Source: an uncultured Faecalibacterium sp.
GTDB lineage: Bacteria > Bacillota > Clostridia > Oscillospirales > Ruminococcaceae
DNA length: 64,000 bases
NCBI GenBank assembly: GCA_934501115.1
Contig: CAKSTO010000001.1
Coordinates: 62,001 to 126,000 of the forward strand
Direction: 5' to 3'
Below, piece by piece: positions 17,184-27,038 of this stretch; within the stretch, counting starts at the first letter, position 1, and each line of letters opens with the position of its first letter. A model generated the notes under the pieces. That model worked only from the letters and a program-made list of their open reading frames with translations. It was not told where the DNA came from and did no database searches. The position numbers and the translations under genes are program-made.

Positions 17184-19160
17184 ATGAAACAAAAACCAAG
17201 ATGGACACTGGAAATGCTCACGGCCAGCCTTGCGCTGCTGTGCGGCCTGCTGGTGCTGGTGCTGCTGATCCAGCGGCCCCGGAGCTGGGGGCTGCTGCTG
17301 ACACTGGTGGTGCTGTGGGGTGCGGCGGTGTGCATGTTTCGCTATCAGCTGCGCAAGTGGGTCGCCCGGTGGATGTGCGGCGGCAGCTTTGAAAAATCAA
17401 AGGTGCAGTTCAGTCTGGAACCTCTTTCTCAGCCGGCAGCGCTGCTCTCGGGCGAGACGGTGGTCTGGTATAACGCGCAGTTCCGCGCCAGCATTCTGGG
17501 CGGCGAGGATGTGCTGGTCAGCCGGGTGCAGAAGATCCTGCCGGGGCTTGACCTCCAGCAGTGCCGTAAACGGGAAGGCCAGCTGCTGAATCTGGCGGAC
17601 GGCATATGGAAGGCTCATACTTCCACGGTGCCGGGCAGCGCAGAGAGCATGACTCTTGTGGTGCTGAGCGAGGAGACTGCGCTGCGCCGGATCGAGGCGG
17701 AGTACAAAGCCAGTCGGCCGGGGTATCTGGTCTTTCTGGTGGACGGATATGATGATGTGTTCGGGGATATGCTGGACAGCGAGCGCGCCCGCCTGCTGGA
17801 AGGCATCAACCGGATCCTGGAGGATATGATCGGCCGGGGCAGCGGCTTTCTGCGCCGTGTGGCCAGCGGCCGCTATATTGCCGTGGTGGAAGAGCGCCAG
17901 ATGGAGCAGTTCGCCAAGCGCGGCTACGATGTGCTGGATAAGATCCGTGCCCTTGACCCCAGCGTAAACCTTTCGCTTTCCATCGGCATCGGCCGCGGAG
18001 CCAAGACGCTGCGGGAAGCGCAGGACATGGCCGTGCAGGCGCTGGATATGGCGCAGGGACGCGGCGGCGATCAGGCAGCAGAAATGACCCCGGACGGGTT
18101 TACCTTCTATGGCGGCGTGAGCCATGGCGTGGAGAAGCGCAGCAAGGTGCGCAGCCGCATCGTGGCCGACCAGCTGGTCAAGCTCATCAAAGAGGCGGAT
18201 CACGTGGTCATCATGGGTCACCGAATGAGCGATCTGGACGCCATCGGCGCGGCAGAAGGCGTGCTGCGCATCTGCAAGATCTGTGATGTCCCGGCGGTCA
18301 TCGCGGTTCGGCGGGATGCCACGCTGGCAGCCAGCCTGATCGATGCTCTGTGCAAAGCCGGGCAGAAGGACGACTTCATCGACCCGAAGGACGCCCTGCC
18401 CATCATCTCCAAAAAGACGCTGTGTATCGTAGTGGATACATATCAGGTCGGACTCGTGGAGAGCAGGGAGATCCTGGAAAAATGCGGCAAGGTGGCCGTG
18501 ATCGACCACCACCGCAAAGGTGTAGGCTATATCGAGAACCCGGCGCTGGTCTGCCACGAACCCTATTCCTCCTCGGCCAGTGAGCTGGTCACCGAGCTTT
18601 TGCAGTACGTAGGCGACCGTGACGACAAGCCGAACCGGGTGGAAGCAGAGGGGCTGCTGTCCGGCATCATGCTGGACACGCAGGACTTCACGCTGCACAC
18701 CGGAGTGCGTACTTTTGAAGCGGCTGCTGCCCTGCGCCGCTACGGTGCAGAGACGGAGCGGGTGCGCCAGCTCTTTGATGTGACCATGGTGGAGTATGGA
18801 GCGAAGGCAGAGCTGGTGGAAAAGGCACAGATGTACAAAAACTGTGCGGTTTCCGTTGGCGGCGAGATCGCGCCGGAAGCTCGTGTGGCCATCGCGCAGG
18901 CTGCAAACGACCTGCTGCGCATTCAGGGCGTGGACGCCAGCTTTGTGGCGGTGCAGGTGGGCACGGGCGTGAACATCTCTGCACGCAGCCTTGGTGCAGT
19001 GAACGTGCAGGTCATTATGGAGAGTCTGGGCGGCGGCGGACATCAGACCATGGCAGCGGCGCAGCTGAAGCACATCACCCCGGAGGCTGCCCGCTCCCGC
19101 ATTGAAGAGGCAATCGACAAATACTGGGCATCGCAGAAAAAGAGCGGTGCAGGAGAATAA
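17184..19160 (+). CDS. gdpP: Cyclic-di-AMP phosphodiesterase GdpP
   Basis: Membrane phosphodiesterase that hydrolyses c-di-AMP to pApA. The 658-residue protein has two N-terminal membrane helices (about residues 9-29 and 32-50), a PAS-like domain, a degenerate GGDEF domain (SIGIGRGAKTLREAQDMA; no GGDEF motif), then a DHH domain with SDLDAIGAA and VIDHHRKG (near 439), and a DHHA1 domain with GGGGHQTMAAAQL. This order is that of GdpP/YybT. Start ATG 17184 has AGGAG 7 nt upstream. It follows RNase J by 46 nt; the plus-strand genes continue to glf. Its counterpart synthase CdaA is at 59927-60826. Confidence 0.95.
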   Translation: MKQKPRWTLEMLTASLALLCGLLVLVLLIQRPRSWGLLLTLVVLWGAAVCMFRYQLRKWVARWMCGGSFEKSKVQFSLEPLSQPAALLSGETVVWYNAQFRASILGGEDVLVSRVQKILPGLDLQQCRKREGQLLNLADGIWKAHTSTVPGSAESMTLVVLSEETALRRIEAEYKASRPGYLVFLVDGYDDVFGDMLDSERARLLEGINRILEDMIGRGSGFLRRVASGRYIAVVEERQMEQFAKRGYDVLDKIRALDPSVNLSLSIGIGRGAKTLREAQDMAVQALDMAQGRGGDQAAEMTPDGFTFYGGVSHGVEKRSKVRSRIVADQLVKLIKEADHVVIMGHRMSDLDAIGAAEGVLRICKICDVPAVIAVRRDATLAASLIDALCKAGQKDDFIDPKDALPIISKKTLCIVVDTYQVGLVESREILEKCGKVAVIDHHRKGVGYIENPALVCHEPYSSSASELVTELLQYVGDRDDKPNRVEAEGLLSGIMLDTQDFTLHTGVRTFEAAAALRRYGAETERVRQLFDVTMVEYGAKAELVEKAQMYKNCAVSVGGEIAPEARVAIAQAANDLLRIQGVDASFVAVQVGTGVNISARSLGAVNVQVIMESLGGGGHQTMAAAQLKHITPEAARSRIEEAIDKYWASQKKSGAGE

Positions 19161-19187
19161 CGACTGAAACAGAGAGGATCACACCCC

Positions 19188-20291
19188 ATGAAGCAGTATG
19201 ATTATCTGATCGTTGGTGCCGGCCTTTACGGCGCTGTGTTTGCGCAGGAGGCCAAAAAGGCAGGAAAAAAATGCCTTGTCATCGATAAGCGCGGCCACAT
19301 TGCAGGCAACATCTATACCGAGCAGGTGGAGGGCATCAATGTTCACCGCTATGGTGCGCACATTTTCCACACCAACAACAAGGCCGTGTGGCAGTATGTA
19401 AATCAGTTTGCAGAGTTCAACCGCTATACCAATAGCCCAGTGGCCAACTATCATGGCGAGATCTACAACCTGCCCTTCAATATGAATACCTTTAACAAGA
19501 TGTGGGGCGTGGTGACCCCGGCTGAGGCCAAAGCCAAGATCGAAGAGCAGAAACGGGAAGCCGGCATCACTGACCCGCAGAATCTGGAAGAGCAGGCCAT
19601 CAGTCTTGTAGGTACTGACATCTACGAGAAGCTCATCAAAGGCTACACCGGCAAGCAGTGGGGACGCCCCTGCACGGAACTGCCGGCCTTTATCATCAAG
19701 CGCCTGCCGGTGCGCTTCACCTACGACGACAACTACTTCAATGCGCTGTATCAGGGCATCCCCAATGGCGGCTACACTGCTATGGTGGAAAAGATGCTGG
19801 ACGGCACCGAGGTGCGGCTGGGTGTGGATTATCTTGCGGACCGCAGCGGTCTGAACGCACTGGCCGACAAGGTGGTTTACACCGGCCCGGTGGACGCCTA
19901 CTTTGACTATAAGCTGGGCGAACTGCAGTACCGCAGTGTCCGGTTTGAGACAGAAGTTCTGGACACCGACAATTATCAGGGCAACGCTGTGGTGAACTAC
20001 ACCGACGCAGAGACCCCCTATACCCGCATCATTGAGCACAAGCACTTTGAGTTTGGCACTCAGCCCAAAACGGTCATCAGCCGCGAATACAGCGCCGAAT
20101 GGAAGAAGGGCGATGAGCCGTATTACCCCGTCAACGACGAAAAGAACGGTGTTCTGTATGCCGAGTACAAGAAGCTGGCTGACGCCGAGCCGGGCATCAT
20201 CTTTGGCGGACGTCTGGGTGAGTATAAGTATTACGACATGGATAAGGTCATTGAGGTGGCGCTGAGCGTGGCTGCAAAGGAACTGGCGTAA
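19188..20291 (+). CDS. glf: UDP-galactopyranose mutase
   Basis: FAD enzyme converting UDP-galactopyranose to UDP-galactofuranose, a precursor of surface glycans. The 367-residue protein has the FAD-binding start YDYLIVGAGLYGAVFAQEA and the family segments NVHRYGAHIFHT, NSPVANYHGEIYNLPFNMNT and YTGKQWGRP. Length is normal. Start ATG 19188, 27 nt after gdpP; the only purine-rich stretch upstream, AGAGAGGA, is 11-18 nt away. No galactofuranosyl transferase is visible nearby, so the glycan is unknown. Confidence 0.96.
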   Translation: MKQYDYLIVGAGLYGAVFAQEAKKAGKKCLVIDKRGHIAGNIYTEQVEGINVHRYGAHIFHTNNKAVWQYVNQFAEFNRYTNSPVANYHGEIYNLPFNMNTFNKMWGVVTPAEAKAKIEEQKREAGITDPQNLEEQAISLVGTDIYEKLIKGYTGKQWGRPCTELPAFIIKRLPVRFTYDDNYFNALYQGIPNGGYTAMVEKMLDGTEVRLGVDYLADRSGLNALADKVVYTGPVDAYFDYKLGELQYRSVRFETEVLDTDNYQGNAVVNYTDAETPYTRIIEHKHFEFGTQPKTVISREYSAEWKKGDEPYYPVNDEKNGVLYAEYKKLADAEPGIIFGGRLGEYKYYDMDKVIEVALSVAAKELA

Positions 20292-20690
20292 CGGTTTCCC
20301 GAGCAGAGTGCGGGCGCGTGTCTGATGCTTTGTGCCTTTTTCAAAAGGCATCTCCGCCGGATACGTTCTCTTTTGCCGCACAAAAGAGAACCAGAAAGGA
20401 CGGCGGTGCCCGTAGGGCATGAAAGCCCCAGTGGGGCTTTTAAGCCGCAGACCGGTTTGCGAAGCAAATGCCGCGTGTTCAGCGCGGCAAGGTCGTAGCG
20501 ATTTCGATGCGCTGGATCCACGAGAAAGGGGCTGCTCGCCCCTTTCAGACTCCAAAGAAGAAGTCGAAGCGAAAAAAAGCTAGCCGCTGCGCTTAACGCT
20601 TTTTTCTCGTTTCTCCGATTTAGAGTCGCTGCGCGACGGCCGCAGACCGACAGCAGCAGATGCCGTTGTCCGGAACGACCTCTCCGCGTG
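20292..20690. repeat. Hairpin-rich intergenic mosaic after glf
   Basis: No gene is seen. The stretch is a run of perfect or near-perfect hairpins: TGCCTTTT/AAAAGGCA (20333-20350), an 11-bp stem GTTCTCTTTTG/CAAAAGAGAAC (20365-20391), AAAGCCCC/GGGGCTTTT (20422-20440, terminator-like), GCCGCG/CGCGGC near 20475, AAAGGGGC/GCCCCTTT (20525-20545), and AAAAAAGC/GCTTTTTT (20573-20606). It resembles stacked intergenic repeats rather than coding DNA. The AAAGCCCC hairpin may terminate the glf transcript. Confidence 0.6.
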
Positions 20691-20790
20691 AAAATGTGTT
20701 TGGAGCGCCCCGCAGGGCGCGACAAACACAAAATTAAAAATAAAATTACCGCTGAATATGGACAGAGCGAAGCGGAGGCTGTTCCAAATG
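20691..20790 (+). repeat. Two-hairpin repeat module, copy with divergent stems
   Basis: After GTGAAAA comes a 16-nt-arm hairpin with loop CGCA (20695-20730; arms TGTGTTTG and GCGCCC with their complements), an 18-nt A/T linker, CCGCTGAATATGG (20749-20761), and stem TGGACAG/CTGTTCCA (20759-20786). The architecture equals the modules at 13611-13912 and 54641-54738, but the stem sequences differ, with pairing kept. The upstream CAGCAGATGCCGT block is also shared with the copy at 13787. Confidence 0.75.
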
Positions 20791-20805
20791 GCTCAGCTCT
20801 TCCTC

Positions 20806-20834
20806 TTGCCCAAAAGCGGCAAATGCGCTATACT
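20806..20834 (+). promoter_or_regulatory. rplI promoter
   Basis: TTGCCC, 17 bp, TATACT, about 50 nt before the rplI start and directly after the repeat module. Confidence 0.72.
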
Positions 20835-20883
20835 ATAAATACAACAACTGCACCGGCTTTCCGGTGAAAAGTGAGGGATAAAC

Positions 20884-21339
20884 ATGAAAGTGATTCTCAA
20901 ACAGGATATCAAGGGTATTGGCAAGAAGGACGAGATCCATGAGGTCTCTGACGGATACGCACGCAATTATCTGTTCCCGCGCAAGCTGGCCGCTGTGGCG
21001 GATGCCAGCGCTGTGAATGTTGCCCGCAGCAAGGAGGCGGCAGCCGATTTCCACGAGGCTGAGACGGTGGCTGCGGCCAAGGCTCTGGCGGCGAAGATCG
21101 AGGGCAAGACGGTGACGATCAAGGCCAAGGGCGGTGCATCCGGCCGTCTGCACGGCAAGGTCACCGGTAAGGAAGTTGCCGAGGCTCTGACTGTTCTGGC
21201 AGGCTCCCCCATCGATAAAAAGAAGATCGAGCTGGAAACCAAGGACATCAAGGACGCCGGTGTGTTCAGCGGCAAGGTTCGTCTGCACATTGGTGTGGTC
21301 GCCTCCTTCAAGATCCAGGTGGAAGTGGAACAGGCTTGA
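20884..21339 (+). CDS. rplI: Ribosomal protein L9
   Basis: 50S subunit protein binding 23S rRNA near the L1 stalk. The 151-residue product begins [20 protein letters not shown], the L9 N-terminal domain, followed by the segment [13 protein letters not shown], the long connecting helix and the C-terminal domain ([27 protein letters not shown]). Start ATG 20884 follows GTGAGGGATAAAC. It has its own promoter and terminator; dnaB follows after the terminator, an association typical of Firmicutes. Confidence 0.97.
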   Translation: MKVILKQDIKGIGKKDEIHEVSDGYARNYLFPRKLAAVADASAVNVARSKEAAADFHEAETVAAAKALAAKIEGKTVTIKAKGGASGRLHGKVTGKEVAEALTVLAGSPIDKKKIELETKDIKDAGVFSGKVRLHIGVVASFKIQVEVEQA

Positions 21340-21353
21340 TTTGAACGCCATCT

Positions 21354-21382
21354 GCGCCCCCTCAAGCAGGGGGCGCTTTTTG
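21354..21382 (+). terminator. Terminator after rplI
   Basis: 8-bp stem GCGCCCCC/GGGGGCGC with a 7-nt loop, followed by TTTTT. Situated between rplI and dnaB. Confidence 0.85.
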
Positions 21383-21417
21383 GCTTTTCAGCAATTTAAC
21401 GCACAAGGACAAAAACT

Positions 21418-22818
21418 ATGCCGAACGAACGACATTACTCCAATGAATTGAATCTGGAAAGCGTGGGCATCAATCTGCCCTACAGTATGCAGGCCGAGCA
21501 GAGTGTATTGGGCGCAGTGCTGCTGAAGCCGGAGACCCTCACCGATCTGGTGGAGATCATCCGTCCGGAGATGTTCTATACCCGCCAGAACGCACAGATC
21601 TACGCCGAGATGCTGCGTTTGTTCACTGCCGACCAGACCATCGACTTTGTAACGCTGCTGGACGCTGTGATCTCGGACGGCGTATTTCCCAGCGCAGATG
21701 AAGCAAAGGTCTACCTGACCGGTCTGGCCGAGACGGTGCCCAGCATTTCCAATGTAAAGGCCTACGCCCAGATCGTGCAGGAAAAATATCAGGTGCGTCA
21801 GTTGATGGATGTGGCAAAAGACATCCTGCAGGATGCCAGCGACGAGCCGGACGCAGATCTTTTGCTGGAAAGCGCCGAACAGCGCATCTATGAGATCCGT
21901 TCCGGCCGTGATTCCAGCGCGCTGACACCGCTTTCTTCCAGCATGGTGGAAACACTGACCAACCTGCAGAAGATCAGCGGCCCGGATGCGGACAAGTACA
22001 AGGGCATTCCAACAGGCTTCCGGCTGCTGGATACGGTGCTCACCGGCCTTGGCCGCGGCGACCTTATTATTCTGGCTGCCCGCCCCGGCATGGGTAAAAC
22101 CAGTTTTGCACTGAACATCGCTACCCGTGTGGCCATGCAGCAAAAGGTACCGGTGGCGATCTTCAGCCTTGAAATGACCAAGGAACAGCTGACCAACCGC
22201 ATCCTTTCTGCAGAAGCGGGCATCGACAGTCAGGCCTTCCGCACTGGTGCGCTGCGTGCGGAGGACTGGGAGTATCTGGCACTGGCCACTGAAAAACTCC
22301 ACGATGCACCGATCTATATGGATGATACCTCCGGTATTACCATTACGGAGATGAAGGCGAAGATCCGCCGGGTCAATCAGGATCCCACCCGCCCGAACGT
22401 GGGGCTGATCGTCATCGACTATCTGCAGCTGATGACCACCGGCCAGCGCAGCGAGAACCGCGTGCAGGAGATCAGCTCCATCACCCGAAATCTCAAGATC
22501 ATGGCAAAGGAAATGAATGTGCCCATCATCGCACTGAGCCAGCTGTCCCGTGCGGTGGAAAAGCAGGGCAACAACTCCAGCCACCGTCCGCAGCTGTCCG
22601 ACCTGCGAGATTCCGGTTCCATCGAGCAGGATGCCGACTGCGTCCTGTTTTTGTACCGTGATTCCTATTATGCCAGCCAGAACCCGGATGGCGCAGAGGT
22701 AGATGCCGATACGGCTGAATGCATCGTAGCCAAAAACCGTCACGGCGAGACCAGCACCGTGCCGCTGGGCTGGGATGGTGCCCACACCCGCTTTATGGAT
22801 GTGGACTTCAAACGCTGA
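21418..22818 (+). CDS. dnaB: Replicative DNA helicase DnaB
   Basis: Hexameric 5'-3' helicase of the replication fork. The 466-residue protein has the N-terminal primase-interacting domain beginning NLPYSMQAEQSVLGAVLL and the RecA-like domain with Walker A ARPGMGKTS (near residue 225), VAIFSLEM, Walker B LIVIDYLQLM and the segment ALSQLSRAVE. Start ATG 21418. Its stop codon shares one base with the tilS start (TGATG), implying coupled translation. Confidence 0.97.
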   Translation: MPNERHYSNELNLESVGINLPYSMQAEQSVLGAVLLKPETLTDLVEIIRPEMFYTRQNAQIYAEMLRLFTADQTIDFVTLLDAVISDGVFPSADEAKVYLTGLAETVPSISNVKAYAQIVQEKYQVRQLMDVAKDILQDASDEPDADLLLESAEQRIYEIRSGRDSSALTPLSSSMVETLTNLQKISGPDADKYKGIPTGFRLLDTVLTGLGRGDLIILAARPGMGKTSFALNIATRVAMQQKVPVAIFSLEMTKEQLTNRILSAEAGIDSQAFRTGALRAEDWEYLALATEKLHDAPIYMDDTSGITITEMKAKIRRVNQDPTRPNVGLIVIDYLQLMTTGQRSENRVQEISSITRNLKIMAKEMNVPIIALSQLSRAVEKQGNNSSHRPQLSDLRDSGSIEQDADCVLFLYRDSYYASQNPDGAEVDADTAECIVAKNRHGETSTVPLGWDGAHTRFMDVDFKR

Positions 22819-24296
22819 TGTGCGGCGAAAGAATCATCGCCCGTGTGCGGGATTTCTGTCTGCAGGAACAGCTGCTTGCGCCGGGCAGGCCGCTGCGGTT
22901 TCAACACTTGGCAGCGGCGGTGTCCGGTGGTGCCGACAGTATGGCACTGCTGGGCATTCTGCGCGCACTGCAGCCGGAGTTCGGGTTTGAACTTTCCGCC
23001 TGCCATGTGAACCATGGCCTGCGCGGAAAAACAGCGGATCAGGACGAAGCCTTTGTGCGCGCAGAGTGTGCCCGTCTGGGCGTACCGCTGCGGGTATTCC
23101 ATGCAGAAGAAATGGCTGACAAAGCGGGTCGGCCGCCGCTCCATGCCGGAGAGGACTGGGCACGGAGGCTGCGCTATGCCTGTTTTGAGCAGCTGCTCAA
23201 AGAGGGGATAGACGCTGTTGCAACTGCCCATACTGCAAATGATCAGGCTGAAACATTGCTGCTGCGTCTGGCGCGGGGTACCGGTCTGCACGGCGCAGGC
23301 GGCATCCGGCCGATACGCGGGTGCTATCTGCGGCCGCTGCTGGGGCTGACCCGGCAGGAGACGGAGAGCTTCTGCCGGCAGACGGGGCAGGCATGGGTGA
23401 CAGATGAAACGAATGAGACGGATGCTTACGCCCGCAACCGGCTGCGGCACACGGCGCTGCCCGCACTGCAAAGTACGAACAGCGCCGCCGTGGAAAATCT
23501 GTCCCGCTTTTGCGAGAAGGCAGCGCAGGCGGATGCCTATTTTGAGAGGAAGGCCGGAGAACTTCTGGCGTCTGCCCGTCTGGATGCAGCACAGCCTGCC
23601 CTCAAAGACCCGATGATCCATGCAGCGTGGCGGCTGGAGCCGCTTGCCGCAGCCGACCGGCTGATCCTTGAGGCTGCCATGCACAGGCTTGCTGCCACGG
23701 TGCGGGATGCAGAAGAAAAGTATATCCGGCTGCTGTGCAGCCTTGTGCGGCAGGGCAGCGGTGCAGTGCAGCTGACCGAACGGGTACGCTTTTGCGCGGG
23801 AAACGGCTGCTTCTGGCAGGAAGAACGGACACAAAAGCCGGAAACAAACAGGAAAGCTCTGCCGGACGAACAGCCGTTCTGCCCTGAAAAGCAGCCGAAA
23901 AACTTTCTGGCAGGGGGCTGGAAGGTGACGGCAAGGGTGATTCCGGCCGATTTTGAAGAAAAAATACAAGTCGTTCATAAAAAAGACTTAAAAAATCGGG
24001 CGGATTATGCTAGAATAACTACGTTATACACTGGCCTTGTTCTGCGCGGACGCCAGCCGGGAGACCGGTTCCGTCCGGCAGGGCGGGGCGTAAGCAAGGA
24101 ACTGCGCAAATGGATGAACGAGACGGGCATTCCACCGGCTCAGAGAGAACACCTGCCGGTGCTTGCGCAGGGCAGCACGGTGCTGTGGGTCTGTGGGGGA
24201 GGCTTTGCCGAGGGGCTGGCTCCGGACGCAGATACCGTGTGGGTGCTGCAGTTGGAATGCGAGAAAATGGAGGAAGTCGAGCATGAGTATGAATGA
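22818..24296 (+). CDS. tilS: tRNA(Ile)-lysidine synthase
   Basis: Attaches lysine to C34 of tRNA-Ile(CAU) so that it reads AUA. The 492-residue protein has the PP-loop AVSGGADSMALLG (near residue 35), HVNHGLRG, the segment ATAHTANDQAETLLLRLARG, GIRPIRGCYLRPLLGLTRQE and the C-terminal TilS domain with VLRGRQPGDRFRP. Start ATG 22818 overlaps the dnaB stop by one base. The 3' end overlaps hpt by 14 nt, so tilS-hpt-ftsH looks like the conserved Firmicute operon. Confidence 0.95.
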   Translation: MCGERIIARVRDFCLQEQLLAPGRPLRFQHLAAAVSGGADSMALLGILRALQPEFGFELSACHVNHGLRGKTADQDEAFVRAECARLGVPLRVFHAEEMADKAGRPPLHAGEDWARRLRYACFEQLLKEGIDAVATAHTANDQAETLLLRLARGTGLHGAGGIRPIRGCYLRPLLGLTRQETESFCRQTGQAWVTDETNETDAYARNRLRHTALPALQSTNSAAVENLSRFCEKAAQADAYFERKAGELLASARLDAAQPALKDPMIHAAWRLEPLAAADRLILEAAMHRLAATVRDAEEKYIRLLCSLVRQGSGAVQLTERVRFCAGNGCFWQEERTQKPETNRKALPDEQPFCPEKQPKNFLAGGWKVTARVIPADFEEKIQVVHKKDLKNRADYARITTLYTGLVLRGRQPGDRFRPAGRGVSKELRKWMNETGIPPAQREHLPVLAQGSTVLWVCGGGFAEGLAPDADTVWVLQLECEKMEEVEHEYE

Positions 24297-24831
24297 TGAT
24301 ATCAAGACCGTTCTGGTCTCTGAAGAAGAACTGAAGGCAAAAGTGGCTGAGCTGGGTGCCCAGATCAGCAGGGATTATGCGGGCAAAAATCTTGTGCTGG
24401 TATCCATCCTGAAGGGTTCGGTGGTCTTTATGGCCGATTTGATGCGTGCGGTGAGCATCCCGTGCAGCATCGACTTTATGGTGGTGTCGAGCTACGGCGG
24501 CAGCAATACCACCACCAGCGGCCTTGTGAAGATCATCAAGGATCTGGACGGGGATCTGTCCGGCAAGGATGTGCTGATCGTGGAGGATATTCTGGATACC
24601 GGCGTTACGCTGTCCAATCTGGTACCCATGCTCAAGATGCGCAACCCCAACTCGGTGAAGATCTGCACGATCCTTGACAAGCCCAGCCGCCGCAAGGCCA
24701 ATATCCAGCCCGATTATGAGGGCTTCCGTGTGCCGGACGAGTTTGTGGTGGGCTACGGTCTGGATTACGACGAGAAATACCGTAATCTGCCCTATGTTGG
24801 TGTGCTGAAGCCCGAAATCTACGAGAAATGA
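24283..24831 (+). CDS. hpt: Hypoxanthine phosphoribosyltransferase
   Basis: Salvages hypoxanthine/guanine to IMP/GMP using PRPP. The 182-residue protein has LVSILKGSVVFMADLMR and the PRPP-binding motif VLIVEDILDTGVTLS, then KVCTILDKPSRR-like and PDEFVVGYGLDYDEKYRNLP segments typical of HPRT. Start ATG 24283 is chosen for GGAGG 9 nt upstream inside tilS; ATG 24289 is an alternative. Works with the nucleoside phosphorylases encoded at 43-51 kb. Confidence 0.96.
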   Translation: MSMNDDIKTVLVSEEELKAKVAELGAQISRDYAGKNLVLVSILKGSVVFMADLMRAVSIPCSIDFMVVSSYGGSNTTTSGLVKIIKDLDGDLSGKDVLIVEDILDTGVTLSNLVPMLKMRNPNSVKICTILDKPSRRKANIQPDYEGFRVPDEFVVGYGLDYDEKYRNLPYVGVLKPEIYEK

Positions 24832-24871
24832 TCTCTCACTATAATTCATCCAAGAACTGGAGTTGATTTTT

Positions 24872-27004
24872 TTGCAATCCAAAAGACCCCGTTTCAATCC
24901 GCTGATCCTGGCACTGATCCTGGCAGCAGTGCTGATGGCATGGTCGGTGCTGGGCGGCAGCAGTGACAGCGGCAGCTCGTCTTCCATGGCTTACTCCACG
25001 GCTGTCCAGTACTTTGAGAACCTGCAGGTCACGAAGTTTACGCTGGATCTGAACACCGGCGTGCTGACCATGAACCTGAAGGAGGGTAAGCTGGCGCTGC
25101 CCGATACCACTGCTCAAAGTGTCACCCAGTCTACCGGCGGGCTGCTGAGCGGCATGCTGTCCTCTTCGGACACCACCACGGCCGCCCAGAAAAATGACGA
25201 CGGCACGGTGACGGTTCGCTATAAACTGCCCTATGCTTCGATGTTTGTCAAGTATGTCAATGATTATATCGAGGCATACAATGCAGCAAACCCGGATGCG
25301 CCCATGGAATACGACTATACTCCGGTCAAGGAGAGCATCCCCTGGCTGGAGATCCTGTTCTATCTTGGCATGCTGGGCTGCACCGGCTTTTTGCTGTTCT
25401 CCATGATGCGCGGCGGTGCTGGCGGCGGCGGGATCATGAATGTCGGCAAGGCAAAGGTCAAGGACGAACACGAAAACAAAAAGACGGCCACCTTTGCTGA
25501 TGTCGCCGGTGAGGACGAGGAGAAGGAAGAGCTGAAAGAGGTCGTCGAGTTCCTCAAGAGCCCGGATAAGTTCAATACACTGGGTGCCCGCATCCCCCAC
25601 GGCGTTCTGCTGGTGGGCCCTCCGGGTACCGGCAAGACCCTGCTGGCACGTGCCTGCGCAGGCGAGGCTGGCGTGCCCTTCTACTCGATCTCCGGTTCCG
25701 ACTTCGTGGAAATGTATGTCGGCGTTGGCGCGTCCCGTGTACGTGACCTGTTCGATAAGGCGAAAAAGTCCATGCCGTGCATCATTTTTATCGACGAGAT
25801 CGATGCTGTCGGCCGTCAGCGCGGCGCAGGCCTTGGCGGCGGCCACGATGAGCGTGAGCAGACATTGAACCAGTTGCTGGTGGAGATGGATGGCTTTGAG
25901 GCCAACGACGGCATCATCGTCATGGCCGCCACCAACCGCGCCGATATTCTGGATAAGGCGCTGCTGCGTCCCGGCCGTTTTGACCGTCAGGTCTATGTGG
26001 GGCTGCCGGACGTCAAGGGTCGCGAAGAGATCCTGAAGGTCCACACCAAGAACAAGCCTCTGGCTCCTGATGTGTCCCTGAGAGTCATTGCACAGCGCAC
26101 CGCCGGCTTTGCGGGCGCTGATCTGGAAAATCTGGTCAACGAGGCGGCTCTGCTGGCTGCCCGCCGCAACCGCAAGGCCATCACCATGGAGGATATCGAA
26201 GAAGCCTCCATGAAGGTCATGGCCGGCCCTGAGAAGAAGAGCCGCGTCGTTACCCCTGAGGAGAAGAAGCTGACGGCTTACCACGAAGCAGGCCACGCAG
26301 TGGCGGGCTTCTACTGCAAGCACCACCCTCGTGTGCATGAGATCACCATCATCCCCCGCGGGCAGGCTGGCGGCTACACCATGTATCTGCCCGAGAAGGA
26401 TCGCAGCTATGTGACGAAGGGCGAGATGTTTGAGGATATCGTTTCCAGTCTGGGCGGCCGTGTGGCCGAGCAGCTGATTCTGGACGATATCTCCACCGGT
26501 GCATCCAACGACCTGCAGCAGGCCACCAACATTGCACGCCAGATGATCACCAAGTACGGCTTCTCTGAGCGTCTTGGCCCTGTGGTCTACGGTACCTCGC
26601 AGGAGGAGACCTTCCTTGGCCGTGATCTGGGGCATGGGAAAGGCTACAGTGAGACCACCGCTGCCGAGATCGACAGCGAGATGCGGGATATCATCGACGA
26701 GGCCTATGAAACCTGCCGCCGCACCCTGACGGAGCATATCGACCAGCTGCATGCACTGGCCAAGGCTCTGATGGAGCGTGAGAAGCTCAACGAGCAGGAG
26801 TTCAATACCATCATGTCCGGCGGCACGCTGCCCCCGCGTGAGGATGACGAGCCGGCTCAGCCTGCCCCGGCTGAAACAGCCGAAACGGCTCAGCCTGCAG
26901 AACAGGCAGAGAGCGCAGAGCCTGCCGAGAAGGCCGAAGCGGCGGAGCAGATGCCTGCGGCCTCCTCGCCGGATGCTCCGGATGCGGAAGAGCCGCAGGA
27001 TTGA
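24872..27004 (+). CDS. ftsH: ATP-dependent zinc metalloprotease FtsH
   Basis: Membrane-bound AAA protease for quality control of membrane and regulatory proteins. The 710-residue protein has TM1 (about residues 10-27), an extracellular domain, TM2 (about 152-170), the AAA module with GPPGTGKT (near 249), IIFIDEID and [10 protein letters not shown], and the protease with HEAGHA (near 471). The tail after about residue 655 is a Pro/Ala/Glu-rich, probably disordered extension. Start TTG 24872 has GGAG 9 nt upstream; the earlier in-frame TTG at 24863 abuts that site. Follows hpt by 40 nt. Confidence 0.96.
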   Translation: MQSKRPRFNPLILALILAAVLMAWSVLGGSSDSGSSSSMAYSTAVQYFENLQVTKFTLDLNTGVLTMNLKEGKLALPDTTAQSVTQSTGGLLSGMLSSSDTTTAAQKNDDGTVTVRYKLPYASMFVKYVNDYIEAYNAANPDAPMEYDYTPVKESIPWLEILFYLGMLGCTGFLLFSMMRGGAGGGGIMNVGKAKVKDEHENKKTATFADVAGEDEEKEELKEVVEFLKSPDKFNTLGARIPHGVLLVGPPGTGKTLLARACAGEAGVPFYSISGSDFVEMYVGVGASRVRDLFDKAKKSMPCIIFIDEIDAVGRQRGAGLGGGHDEREQTLNQLLVEMDGFEANDGIIVMAATNRADILDKALLRPGRFDRQVYVGLPDVKGREEILKVHTKNKPLAPDVSLRVIAQRTAGFAGADLENLVNEAALLAARRNRKAITMEDIEEASMKVMAGPEKKSRVVTPEEKKLTAYHEAGHAVAGFYCKHHPRVHEITIIPRGQAGGYTMYLPEKDRSYVTKGEMFEDIVSSLGGRVAEQLILDDISTGASNDLQQATNIARQMITKYGFSERLGPVVYGTSQEETFLGRDLGHGKGYSETTAAEIDSEMRDIIDEAYETCRRTLTEHIDQLHALAKALMEREKLNEQEFNTIMSGGTLPPREDDEPAQPAPAETAETAQPAEQAESAEPAEKAEAAEQMPAASSPDAPDAEEPQD

Positions 27005-27038
27005 CCCGGACAAAGACCCAATGAAAGGAGCGAGTGTC

